Shown here piece after piece: positions 15,899-23,641 of a stretch of 64,000 bases of DNA. This DNA is from UBA5066 sp046331465. GTDB lineage: Bacteria; Acidobacteriota; Thermoanaerobaculia; UBA5066. Each line of letters opens with the position of its first letter. Positions within the stretch are counted from its first letter, which is position 1. The position numbers and the translations under genes were made by a program. The stretch spans positions 496,001 to 560,000 of the forward strand of contig JAXLQV010000001.1 in the NCBI GenBank assembly GCA_046331465.1. Direction: 5' to 3'. The notes below the pieces were generated by a model. It searched no databases, had not been told where the DNA came from, and was given only the letters and a program-made list of their open reading frames with translations.

Positions 15899-17257
15899 GT
15901 GAGGACGAACGGCTCGAACGCGACGAGGGGAGGCCTCTCGACCTGGCTCGGGCTCGCGATCCTCGTCGCGGGGCTCCTGAACGGGATCGGTCCGTACCTT
16001 CGAAGGACGGGGCTGATCGAGAGGGACCTCTACGAGACGTTCTGGACGCTCCACACGGGGCCGGGCGGTTTCACCCGCGCGCCCTTCGGCCTGGGGCGGC
16101 GGTGCGTCACCCACAGGCCGGCCTCGGAGGGGGGCACGGCGGTCGAGGGAGGCGGGCCGCCGGCGCGGTACGTCTTTGCAATACGCCGGTGGGAGATCCC
16201 CTGCAAGGCGCTCAAGGACCTCCTCGTCCTCGCGCTCGTCGTGGGATCCGTCGTCGCCGCGCTCCGCGGTCGGAGCGCGCTCGTGCCGCTCGCGCGGTCC
16301 TGGCCCGCGCTCGCCCTCGCGGCGCTCGTGGCGTGGCAGGCGGCGGCGGGCCTCGTCCGCGGGCAGCCGCTCGAGACGGTCGCCGGGCTGCGGGCCTTCG
16401 CGTTCCTCGGGATCGCCGTCGCGGCCGGCTGGGTGACGGACGAGAGGTTGCGGGGGCTCGTCCCGTGGCTCCTCGCGCTCCTCGGTTTCCAGCTCCTCCT
16501 CGCGCCCCTCGAGTTCCTCAGGGGCATTCCCGTGCAGGGGCACATGGGCCTCTTCGGCGAGCTCTTCGCGCGGCGGGCCGCGGGGACGTTCGTCATGCCG
16601 AACACGCTGGGGCTCTTCGCGGCGTGCGTCGTCGCTCTCGCCGCGGGCTTCGGCGCGACGACGCGCTTGCGCGTGCTCGCCTGGTTCCTCGGGGGGCTCG
16701 CGGTCGTCGCGTCGGGCTCCGCCTCGGGGCTCGTGGTTCTGGGCGCCACCGGGCTCGTGGTCGTCGCGTCCGCCGGTCGCCGGCGGCGCGTCGTCGCGCT
16801 CGCTCTCCTCTTGGCCGCACTGGCCGCCGGATCGGCCCTCCTCGTCTCGGGGCGGCCCGACGTCGCGGACTCGGTCTCGGCGCGCGTCGGGGGAATCGGA
16901 AGGCTCCTCGAAGGCTCCGCGTCCGACGTCCTCCTCGGTCGCCAGCTCGGCCTCGGGACGAACGCGGCGAGGCAGCTGGGTGGGGCGCGGGGGGACGCCG
17001 AGGCGGGCGGCGGAGCGGGGGAGTCGGGGATCGCCGCTCTCGTCCTCCAGGCGGGTCTCGTCGGGCTCGCGCTCTTCGCCGCCGCCCTCGGGCTCGCCTT
17101 CGCGCGGAACACCCCCGCTCGGCCGCTCGTCCTTGCCCTCGCGCTCGCGGGCCTCGTCCTGAACGTCCCCGAGGCGTTCCCGCTGAACCTCCTGCTCGGG
17201 TTCGTCCTCGCGCTCCCCCGGCCGTTTCCGCTTGCGTCCTCACCCCTCCCCGCCTAG
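15899..17257 (+). CDS. O-antigen ligase-like polytopic membrane protein
   Basis: A 452-residue protein with about ten hydrophobic segments and a long hydrophilic stretch between the first and second (~residues 40-95). The family pattern is a middle loop with GHMGLFGELFARRAAGTF and P.TLG.F...V, followed by repeated hydrophobic helices and a late periplasmic loop (ARVGGIGRLLEG...GRQLGLGTNAA), as in Wzy_C/O-antigen ligase proteins that transfer or polymerise glycans at the outer face of the inner membrane. The GTG start lies 31 nt after the C25 protein stop, suggesting co-transcription. A fragment of a similar protein begins at 177 on the other strand. Substrate cannot be predicted. Confidence 0.65.
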   Translation: MRTNGSNATRGGLSTWLGLAILVAGLLNGIGPYLRRTGLIERDLYETFWTLHTGPGGFTRAPFGLGRRCVTHRPASEGGTAVEGGGPPARYVFAIRRWEIPCKALKDLLVLALVVGSVVAALRGRSALVPLARSWPALALAALVAWQAAAGLVRGQPLETVAGLRAFAFLGIAVAAGWVTDERLRGLVPWLLALLGFQLLLAPLEFLRGIPVQGHMGLFGELFARRAAGTFVMPNTLGLFAACVVALAAGFGATTRLRVLAWFLGGLAVVASGSASGLVVLGATGLVVVASAGRRRRVVALALLLAALAAGSALLVSGRPDVADSVSARVGGIGRLLEGSASDVLLGRQLGLGTNAARQLGGARGDAEAGGGAGESGIAALVLQAGLVGLALFAAALGLAFARNTPARPLVLALALAGLVLNVPEAFPLNLLLGFVLALPRPFPLASSPLPA

Positions 17258-17321
17258 GATCTGCAACTTTGTCTCAAGAGACGGGCCGCACGGGGAACCC
17301 GGGCGGCGACGGGAGGTTCCG

Positions 17322-17627
17322 ATGAATCGCAGGCAGATGTTCGGGGCGGTGGCCGCGATCGCGGCGGCGGGGATGTTCTCGGCGAGCTACTCGGCGGCCG
17401 AGGACAGGAAGGCCGCGGGCGAGCCCCCGGCGGCCGCGAAGAAGACGGTCAAGTGCATGGGCGGAAACGCCTGCAAGGGGAAGAGCGAGTGCGGCGTGCC
17501 GGGCGCCCACACGTGCCACACTAAGAACGCGTGCCGCGGCAAGGGCTGGGTGATGGTCGCCTCCGAGAAGGAGTGCGAGGACCTGAAGGCGGCGAACGCC
17601 GCCGCGAACGCCCCGAAGAAGTCCTGA
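17322..17627 (+). CDS. bufA: Bufferin-type metallophore precursor (BufA2-like)
   Basis: A 101-residue exported peptide. The N-terminus MNRRQMFGAVAAIAAAGMF has twin arginines before a hydrophobic stretch and may be Tat-exported, which would allow modification in the cytoplasm first. The mature part has six Cys (45, 51, 57, 65, 71, 85) in the repeat-like pattern C.GGNAC.GK.EC...G.HTC..KNAC.GKGWV....KEC, typical of the precursor partnered with DUF692 enzymes in bufferin clusters. Bufferins bind copper after MNIO enzymes convert Cys residues to thiooxazole-type groups. The two following genes are exactly the expected DUF692 enzyme and DUF2063 partner. GGGAGG precedes the ATG. Confidence 0.8.
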   Translation: MNRRQMFGAVAAIAAAGMFSASYSAAEDRKAAGEPPAAAKKTVKCMGGNACKGKSECGVPGAHTCHTKNACRGKGWVMVASEKECEDLKAANAAANAPKKS

Positions 17628-18448
17628 CGCGCGCCCCGTACCTCGGGCACGGCATCGGCCTCCGCCGCGAGCACTACGCCGCGGTGCTCGCCGGCGAGGC
17701 CTCGTGCGACTGGTTCGAGGCGATCAGCGAGAACTACATGGGCGTGGGCGGGCGCGCGCGGAAGATCCTCCGCGCCGTCCGCGAACGCTACCCGGTGACG
17801 CTTCACGGCGTCTCGCTCGGGATCGGCGGAACGGACCCGATCGACGACGGCTACCTCCTCGCGCTGAAGTCGCTCGCCGGCGAGGTGGAGCCGGCGTGGG
17901 TATCGGACCACCTCTGCTGGACGACGGTCGGCGGCCGCGCGTCGCACGACCTGCTGCCGCTGCCGTACACGGAGGAGTCGCTCGCGAACGTCGTGTCGCG
18001 GGTCGCGCACGTGCAGGAGCGGCTCGGGCGCGTCCTCGTCCTCGAGAACGTCTCGAGCTACGCGCGCTGGCGCGTCTCGACGATGACGGAGGCGGAGTTC
18101 GTGGCGGAGGTCGCGCGGCGGAGCGGCTGCGGGCTCCTCCTCGACGTGAACAACGTCTTCGTGAGCTCCGTGAACCACGGCTTCGACGCGCGGGCGTACG
18201 TCGAGGCGATTCCGGAGGGGAGCGTCTGGCAGTTCCACCTCGCGGGGCCGTCGGAGGCGGGGGCGCTCCTCCTCGACACGCACGACCATCCCGTGCGGCT
18301 CGAGGTGTGGGAGCTCTACCGCGCGGCGGTGAGGCGCTTCGGGCGGGTCTCGTCGCTCGTCGAGTGGGACGACCGGATCCCGGAGCTGCCCGTCGTCCTC
18401 GCCGAGCGCGACAAGGCTGCGGCGATCGCGGACGAGGTGCTCGCGTGA
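17573..18448 (+). CDS. bufB: MNIO (DUF692) peptide-modifying iron oxygenase, BufB
   Basis: A DUF692-family TIM-barrel enzyme using a multinuclear non-haem iron centre to oxidise Cys residues of the precursor. The family start (APYLGHGIGLRREHY) and metal-ligand motifs are present: LHGVSLGIGG, VSDHLCW, LENVSSYARW, LLLDVNNVFVSSVNHG, WQFHLAG, DTHDHPV and SLVEWDDRIPE. The start is problematic. The conserved region begins right after the bufA stop with no ATG/GTG/TTG there; the choices are an in-frame GTG at 17573 inside bufA (used here) or a CTG at 17624 overlapping the bufA TGA. Either way bufA and bufB overlap and are probably translationally coupled. It ends in GTGA shared with bufC. Confidence 0.85.
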   Translation: MRGPEGGERRRERPEEVLTRAPYLGHGIGLRREHYAAVLAGEASCDWFEAISENYMGVGGRARKILRAVRERYPVTLHGVSLGIGGTDPIDDGYLLALKSLAGEVEPAWVSDHLCWTTVGGRASHDLLPLPYTEESLANVVSRVAHVQERLGRVLVLENVSSYARWRVSTMTEAEFVAEVARRSGCGLLLDVNNVFVSSVNHGFDARAYVEAIPEGSVWQFHLAGPSEAGALLLDTHDHPVRLEVWELYRAAVRRFGRVSSLVEWDDRIPELPVVLAERDKAAAIADEVLA

Positions 18449-19296
18449 GGCTGCGCGAGGCGCAGGAGCTCTTCTTCGGGCTCGTCGTCGCGCCGGAAGG
18501 GGTCGCAAAGGCGCTCGAGGAGCGCGAGGCGCGCGGGGAGACGACGCGCGCGCTGTTCGACGAGCTCTTCGCGGGGGACGCGCGGATGGGGGCCGTCGAA
18601 CGGCTCGACGTCTACGCGAACATGTACTTCTTCCGGCTGCGCGACGTCCTCGCGGAGGACTTTGCGCGGACGTCGGCCGCGCTCGGCGAGGCGCGCTGGC
18701 ACAACCTCGTGACGGACTATCTCCTCGCCCACCCCCCGACGCGCTGGTCGCTCCGCTGGGCGGGGGAGGCGCTGCCGGAGTTCCTCCGAACGCACGCCCG
18801 TGGCGCGGAGCGACCGTGGCTCGCCGACGTCGCCGCGCTCGAGCGCGCGCGGAACGAAGCGTTCCAGGCGGAAGACGCGGCGCCGCTGCGCGCCGAGGAG
18901 CTCCTGAACGTCCACCCCGCAGTCTGGGCCACGCTGACCTTCGGCGCGACGCCGGGAACGGCCGTCATCTCGTCGCGCTGGGACCTGGCGGCGTGGTGGG
19001 AGTCGGGCGGTGAGGGCGCTCCGGCCGAAGTGCCCGAGGGGCAGGCGCTCCTCGTCTGGCGCGACGCGGAGGACGACGTGCAGCAGGAGGCGCTGCGGTC
19101 CGAGGACGCGGAGGCCGCGCGGAGGCTCCTCGCGGGTGCCCCGTTCGCGGAGGTCTGCGAGGCCTTCGCCCCGGAAGACGCGGGCGAGGCGGAAGCCGAA
19201 GAGGCCGGGCGTCGCGCGCTCGAGCTCCTCCTCCGGCTCGTCGCAAGGCGGGGTCTGGTCTGCACTCTACACTCTGCGCGTTCCCGCAGAGTGTAG
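18445..19296 (+). CDS. bufC: DUF2063 partner protein of the MNIO enzyme, BufC
   Basis: A 283-residue protein whose GTG overlaps the bufB TGA by four bases. The N-terminal DUF2063 region is clear: LREAQELFFGLVV, then ERLDVYANMYFFRLRDVLAEDFARTSAALG and a helical domain to about residue 110. The rest is the variable C-terminal region (LNVHPAVW...LLVWRD), the likely leader-recognition part. Family knowledge: BufC-type partners recruit the precursor to the DUF692 enzyme. The last ~12 residues (from GLVCTLHS) are encoded by the palindromic repeat at 19250-19313, and the stop codon lies inside its right arm, so the original C-terminus has been altered by insertion of the repeat. Confidence 0.8.
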   Translation: MRLREAQELFFGLVVAPEGVAKALEEREARGETTRALFDELFAGDARMGAVERLDVYANMYFFRLRDVLAEDFARTSAALGEARWHNLVTDYLLAHPPTRWSLRWAGEALPEFLRTHARGAERPWLADVAALERARNEAFQAEDAAPLRAEELLNVHPAVWATLTFGATPGTAVISSRWDLAAWWESGGEGAPAEVPEGQALLVWRDAEDDVQQEALRSEDAEAARRLLAGAPFAEVCEAFAPEDAGEAEAEEAGRRALELLLRLVARRGLVCTLHSARSRRV

Positions 19297-19313
19297 AGTG
19301 CAGACCAGACCCC
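19250..19313. repeat. Palindromic repeat, copy 2 (29-bp arms, 6-nt loop)
   Basis: Left arm 19250-19278, loop CGTTCC, right arm 19285-19313, perfectly complementary. The outer 26 bases of each arm match copy 1 at 2954-3017; the three loop-proximal bases differ but still pair in each copy (ACG/CGT versus GCG/CGC), a compensatory change. It contains the end of bufC, including its stop codon. Confidence 0.9.
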
Positions 19314-19385
19314 CAGGCCCGGGCGCCTCGCAATTTCGAATCCCGCCCTTGAGAATGCCCGGCAGGCAGCGACGGGCGCTTTCGA

Positions 19386-19413
19386 GCAGAGTGTAGAGTG
19401 CAGACCAGACCCC
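19386..19413. repeat. Single arm of the palindromic repeat (copy 3)
   Basis: 28 bases identical to the right arm of copy 2, exactly 100 bp downstream. No partner left arm precedes it. It contains the GTG at 19398 that serves as the first possible start of the next large membrane protein. Confidence 0.85.
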
Positions 19414-22400
19414 CTTATGTCCCCCTGACGCGGAGCGACTGGCGATTCGTGGCGGTGTGCCTCGCGATCCTCGCCCTCGGGTCGGCGGTCGGCGTGTCGC
19501 TCTTCTCGCGGGCGTTCCCGGAGGCGTCGATCGACTTCCGGGTGACGAAGGAGGAGGCGCGGCGGATCGCCGGGAAGGCGCTCGCCGCGCGGGGGTTCGA
19601 CGTCGCGGGGCGGAAGGCGCTCGGCGTCTTCGACCACGACGACGACGCGAAGGTCTTCCTCGAGCGCGAGCTGGGGCTCGCGAAGGCGGTGCCGCTCCTC
19701 GGCCGCGAGGTCCCGGTCTGGCGCTGGTCGTTCCGCTTCGTGCGGCCGCTCGAGAAGGGAGAGCTCCGGGCGTTCGTCGCGCCGACGGGGGAGCTCCTCT
19801 CGTTCCGGCGGATCCTCCCGGAAAAGGCGGCGGCGCCCGACGCGGGGGCGGAGCGGGCGCGGGCGATGGCCGAGGAGACCCTCCGCGCGCACCGCGGGCT
19901 CGACCCGGCGGCGCTCCGCTTCGTCGAGGCGACGGAGGAGAAGCGGCCGGCGCGCGTCGACCGGACGTTCGTCTGGGAGTCGAGGACGCTCCGCTGGAAC
20001 GGGGCGGCGATGCGCTACCTCGTCGAGGTCCAGGGCGACCGGGTCGGGCGCTCGACGCTCTGGCTGGACGTTCCGGAGGCGTGGCGGCAGGAGTACGCGA
20101 CGCTCCGCTCGAAGAACAACGCGGCGGGGGCGGCGGCGACGCTCGGGCTCGTCCTGACCGGGATCGCGCTCGTCGTCGTCTTCCTCGACCGGCTGAGGCG
20201 CCGCGACGTGAAGTGGCGCTGGGCCTTCGCGTTCTCGATCACGGGCACGGCGCTCCAGATGGCGGCGTCGCTGAACGAGCTGCCGATCGCGCTGCAGGGA
20301 TACGACACGACCGAGAGCTGGGCGGGCTTCCTCGGCCAGACGCTCCTCTCGGATTTCGGCGCGGCCTGCATGCTCGGGGTCCTCCTCCTCCTCCTCGTGG
20401 CGGGGGGCGAGCCCGAGTACCGCGAGGCCTTTCCCGGCAAGCCGGCGCTTGGCCGCGTCTTCTCGCGGCGCGCGTTCGGCACGAAGAAGGTCTTCCTCGG
20501 CCTCCTCGCGGGCTACGCGATGACGGCGGCGTTCTTCGCCTACCAGGTCGTCTTCTACCTCGGCGCGGACCGCCTCGGAGCCTGGTCGCCCGCGGACGTC
20601 CCCTACTCGAACCTCCTCGGGACGAGCTTCCCTTGGCTCGGCGTCCTGCTGATGGGGTTCGTCCCCGCCACGACCGAGGAGTTCTCGTCGCGGATGTTCT
20701 CGATCCCGTTCCTCCGGCGCTTCGCGCCGACCTGGGTCGCCGTCGTCGTGCCGGCCTTCGTCTGGGGCTTCGCGCACGCGGGCTACCCGAACCAGCCGTT
20801 CTGGATCCGCGGGGTGGAGGTGGGCGTCGCCGGCGTCGTCATCGGCGTTCTCCTCCTGAAGCTCGACCTCTTCCCGCTCCTCGTCTGGCACTTCACGGTG
20901 GACGCGGTCTACACGTCGCTCATCCTCGTGAGGTCGACGAACACGTACTTCGCCGTGTCGGGGGCGCTCGCGGCAGGGGCGCTGCTCCTCCCGCTCGTCG
21001 TGGCGGGCCTCCTCGCGCTGAAGCGGGGGGGCTTCGAGCCCGAGACGGGGCTCACGAACGCCGAGGTGGGCTCGGCGCCGCCGCCGTGGCCCGGGGCGAG
21101 CAGCGAGGCGCCCGCGCTCGCGGCGCCGCGGCCTCTCTCGCTCGGGCAGGTCGCGCTCGCGGCCGGGGCCTCGGTCGTCGTCCTCCTCCTCGTCCGGACG
21201 GTCCTCCCGCGCGGCGGGCTCGACGCCGCGCTCCACGTCTCGCGCTCCGACGCGATCGAGGCGGCGAGGGCGTTCGTGAAGGGGGAAGGGGACGACCCGG
21301 CGCGCTACCTCGCGGTCGCCGAGAGCGGCTCGGCGCTGCCGTCGCTCGAGGACGCGGCCGAGACGGGCGCGGGGTCGATCCCCTACCGCTGGGAGCGGAA
21401 CGCGGAGCGCTGGCTCCTGGCGCACGGCGGGATGGCGGCGCTCCGCACGTGGGCGACGGAGGTGCTGCCGGGCCCCGTCTGGCAGGTCCGCTTCGCCCGC
21501 GAGAGGGACCGGCACCGCTGGTGGGTCGTCGTCGACGCGCGGGACGGGCGGGTCGTCGGCTTCTCGCGCGGCTTCCCCGAGGAGGAGCCGGGGCCGTCGC
21601 TCTCTCCGGCGGAGGCTCTCGAGAAGGCGCGCGAGGCGGCGCGCCGGCGCGGCCTCGACCCGGCGGCGCTCGCGGTCGTCTCGTCGAACGCGGAGGAGCG
21701 GAAGGCGCGGCGCGACCACAGGGTCGTCTTCGAGGTGCCCTCGCAGTCTTCGGGCGAGGCGCGCCGCCGCGTGACGGTGGAAGTCGCGGGGGCGACCCCT
21801 GCGCTCGTCGCGACGGCGCTGAAGCTGCCGGAGGAGTGGGCGCGCGCGCGGGGCCGGAGCACGTCGGCGACGTACGCAGCGCTCGCGCTGAAGGTCGCGG
21901 GCTTCGGGACGCTCATCGGCCTCGGCCTCGTGGCGCTCCTCCGGGCCCACCGGGCCGGGAAGATGCGCTGGCGCGAGGCGGCGCGCTGGGCCGCGCTCTT
22001 CACCCTCCCCGCGCTCCTCGAGCGCCTCTCCGACCTGCCGACGCTCCCGCGGAGCTGGTCTGCCGACGTGCCGCTCGCGACGTGGGCCGTGATGGCGGCG
22101 GTGGGGACGCTCGTCGGTCTCCTCCTCTCCTACGCCCTCGCGCTCGTCTCGGTCGGGCTCGCGACGGCGGCGGCGCCCCACGCCCTCGGCCTTCTCCGCC
22201 GGCCGCTCCCGGGCTCGGGGAGCCGCGCGCTCCGGGCCGCCGCGGCGACCGCGCTCCTCGTCTACGCGGCGCGCGGGCTGAAGGGGAGCCTCTCCGCGGC
22301 GTTCCCCGCGGAGGCGGGCGTCGGGGGCTTCGGCTTCCCGGCCGGCGTCGACGGGCTGCTCCCCGCCGCGTCGGTCCTCGCCGCGGCGACCGAGCTCGCG

Positions 22401-22802
22401 CTCCTGGCGGCGGGGGGCGCGGCCCTCGCCGCGCTCTTCCTCCGCCTCGTGCCTCTGCCGCGCGCGGGGCGGCTCCTCGCGCTCGCGGCGATCGCCGGGT
22501 GCTGGGCGCCGCTCGACGCGCGGACCCTCGGAGAGGTCGCGGTGTCGCTCGTGGCGGGCGCGCTGCCGGCGGCGGCGCTCGCGGCCGGGGTCGCTCTCTT
22601 CCTGAAGGACGACCCCTGGGCCTACGTCTTCACGGCGGTCGGGGTCGTCGTCGTGCGCGACGGGGCGACCCTCGCGACCTCCGGCGTGACGCCCTGGGTC
22701 GCGAGCGGGGCGCTCTGCCTCGCCGCGGCGCTCCTCGTCCTCTTCGCGCCGGGCTGGAGGAGCCCGGCCCCTACTCTCCCGACCGTCCCCCGCGCGGAGT
22801 GA
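19398..22802 (+). CDS. Large CPBP-family (CAAX protease-like) membrane protein
   Basis: Up to 1,134 residues. An N-terminal helix (FVAVCLAILALGSAVGVSLF) is followed by an exported PepSY-like region. Next comes a CPBP glutamic intramembrane protease core with TTEEFSSRMF (EExxxR, ~425-434), FVWGFAHAG and WHFTVDA. The second half repeats the plan: an external PepSY-like part (~600-810) and then a multi-helix membrane region without protease motifs. The start is uncertain: GTG 19398 lies inside the single-arm repeat, but the basic RSDWR before the first helix is probably native, and downstream GTGs at 19449 or 19455 would cut into the helix. It ends convergently with a 32-bp overlap with the SWIM gene. 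Natural substrate unknown. Confidence 0.75.
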   Translation: MQTRPPYVPLTRSDWRFVAVCLAILALGSAVGVSLFSRAFPEASIDFRVTKEEARRIAGKALAARGFDVAGRKALGVFDHDDDAKVFLERELGLAKAVPLLGREVPVWRWSFRFVRPLEKGELRAFVAPTGELLSFRRILPEKAAAPDAGAERARAMAEETLRAHRGLDPAALRFVEATEEKRPARVDRTFVWESRTLRWNGAAMRYLVEVQGDRVGRSTLWLDVPEAWRQEYATLRSKNNAAGAAATLGLVLTGIALVVVFLDRLRRRDVKWRWAFAFSITGTALQMAASLNELPIALQGYDTTESWAGFLGQTLLSDFGAACMLGVLLLLLVAGGEPEYREAFPGKPALGRVFSRRAFGTKKVFLGLLAGYAMTAAFFAYQVVFYLGADRLGAWSPADVPYSNLLGTSFPWLGVLLMGFVPATTEEFSSRMFSIPFLRRFAPTWVAVVVPAFVWGFAHAGYPNQPFWIRGVEVGVAGVVIGVLLLKLDLFPLLVWHFTVDAVYTSLILVRSTNTYFAVSGALAAGALLLPLVVAGLLALKRGGFEPETGLTNAEVGSAPPPWPGASSEAPALAAPRPLSLGQVALAAGASVVVLLLVRTVLPRGGLDAALHVSRSDAIEAARAFVKGEGDDPARYLAVAESGSALPSLEDAAETGAGSIPYRWERNAERWLLAHGGMAALRTWATEVLPGPVWQVRFARERDRHRWWVVVDARDGRVVGFSRGFPEEEPGPSLSPAEALEKAREAARRRGLDPAALAVVSSNAEERKARRDHRVVFEVPSQSSGEARRRVTVEVAGATPALVATALKLPEEWARARGRSTSATYAALALKVAGFGTLIGLGLVALLRAHRAGKMRWREAARWAALFTLPALLERLSDLPTLPRSWSADVPLATWAVMAAVGTLVGLLLSYALALVSVGLATAAAPHALGLLRRPLPGSGSRALRAAAATALLVYAARGLKGSLSAAFPAEAGVGGFGFPAGVDGLLPAASVLAAATELALLAAGGAALAALFLRLVPLPRAGRLLALAAIAGCWAPLDARTLGEVAVSLVAGALPAAALAAGVALFLKDDPWAYVFTAVGVVVVRDGATLATSGVTPWVASGALCLAAALLVLFAPGWRSPAPTLPTVPRAE

Positions 22803-23640
22803 CCCGGCGCCACTCGGCCTCGGTGAGGCGGTCCGCGGCGCCGCGGCCGATGGCGCGGTGCATCTCGACGAGGAGCTTCGCCGCCTCCTCGTCCTGGAGC
22901 GGGGGCGGCCCGAGGCGCGTCAGGAGCGCGTCGGGGTGCTCGGGCGGGACGAAGCGCGTCTTCAGGGTCGAGAGGGGGACGAGCGGGCGGTAGAACGACT
23001 CGGGCCGGACGTCGGGGAGCGGCTCGAGGGGAAGGGGCGCCGCGGTCTCCGCGCGCTTCGGGGCGGACGGAGCCGCCGCCGGGAGGGCGCGCCGGGCGCG
23101 GGCGTCGCGGAGGCGGGCGAGGACCTCGTCGCGCCCCTTGCCGCGCAGGAGGAGGATGAGGAAGGGGTCGCGGTCGAACCGCTCGGCGAGACCGACGTGG
23201 ACCGCCGCCGCGTGCCGGCACGGGACCGTCTCGCCGCACGGGCAGGCGACGGAGACCTCGTTCGCCGACGCGGGGAGGAGGGCCCCGCCCGCGGCGGCGA
23301 AGACGGCGTCGGCCTCCTCCGGGAGCGAGCCCGAGAGGAGCTCGCCCGCGGTCCGGGCGCGCTCGGCGAACGCCTTCAGGGCGCCGTCGAAGACCTTCTC
23401 GTTGAGCGGCCGGACCTTCAGCCGCACGGAGACGAACGACCGCCCCCGGTCGCGGACCTCGGCCTCGACGAGGCCGGGCTTGACGGCGAGCGCCGCGAGG
23501 GCGCCCTCGGCGACGAGGGCGCGCCCCTTCTCGAGGCGGGCGCGGCCGGCGCCGGAGGCCGAGGCGAGCCAGCGGGCGCCCCAGCCCCCGGGGGCCGCGG
23601 GCGGCGGAGGGACGTCGACCAGGCGCTTCTTCGTGGTCAC
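22771..23640 (-). CDS. SWIM zinc-finger protein
   Basis: A 289-residue protein. The SWIM motif CxC..(n)..CxH is seen as VACPCGETVPCRHAAAVH in the middle, preceded by the usual GR.YA-like start (RLEKGRALVAEGALAALAVKPG) and a beta-rich region. SWIM domains bind nucleic acid or protein partners. It is encoded immediately downstream of the SNF2 helicase gene in the same direction: its GTG at 23640 lies one base after that gene's stop. Pairing of SWIM and SNF2 proteins is common in bacteria and points to a joint role in DNA or RNA remodelling. The C-terminal half is Pro/Ala-rich and poorly conserved. Confidence 0.85.
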   Translation of the reverse strand: MTTKKRLVDVPPPPAAPGGWGARWLASASGAGRARLEKGRALVAEGALAALAVKPGLVEAEVRDRGRSFVSVRLKVRPLNEKVFDGALKAFAERARTAGELLSGSLPEEADAVFAAAGGALLPASANEVSVACPCGETVPCRHAAAVHVGLAERFDRDPFLILLLRGKGRDEVLARLRDARARRALPAAAPSAPKRAETAAPLPLEPLPDVRPESFYRPLVPLSTLKTRFVPPEHPDALLTRLGPPPLQDEEAAKLLVEMHRAIGRGAADRLTEAEWRRVTPRGGRSGE

Positions 23641-23641
23641 G

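Noticed and set aside
18717..22181. Very long minus-strand open frame opposite the bufC and CPBP genes
   Set aside because: It is Arg/Glu-rich without any family resemblance and lies antisense to clearly conserved genes; long antisense frames are expected at this GC content. The same applies to minus-strand frames at 52439-55987 (upstream of the TetR part) and 56180-59023.
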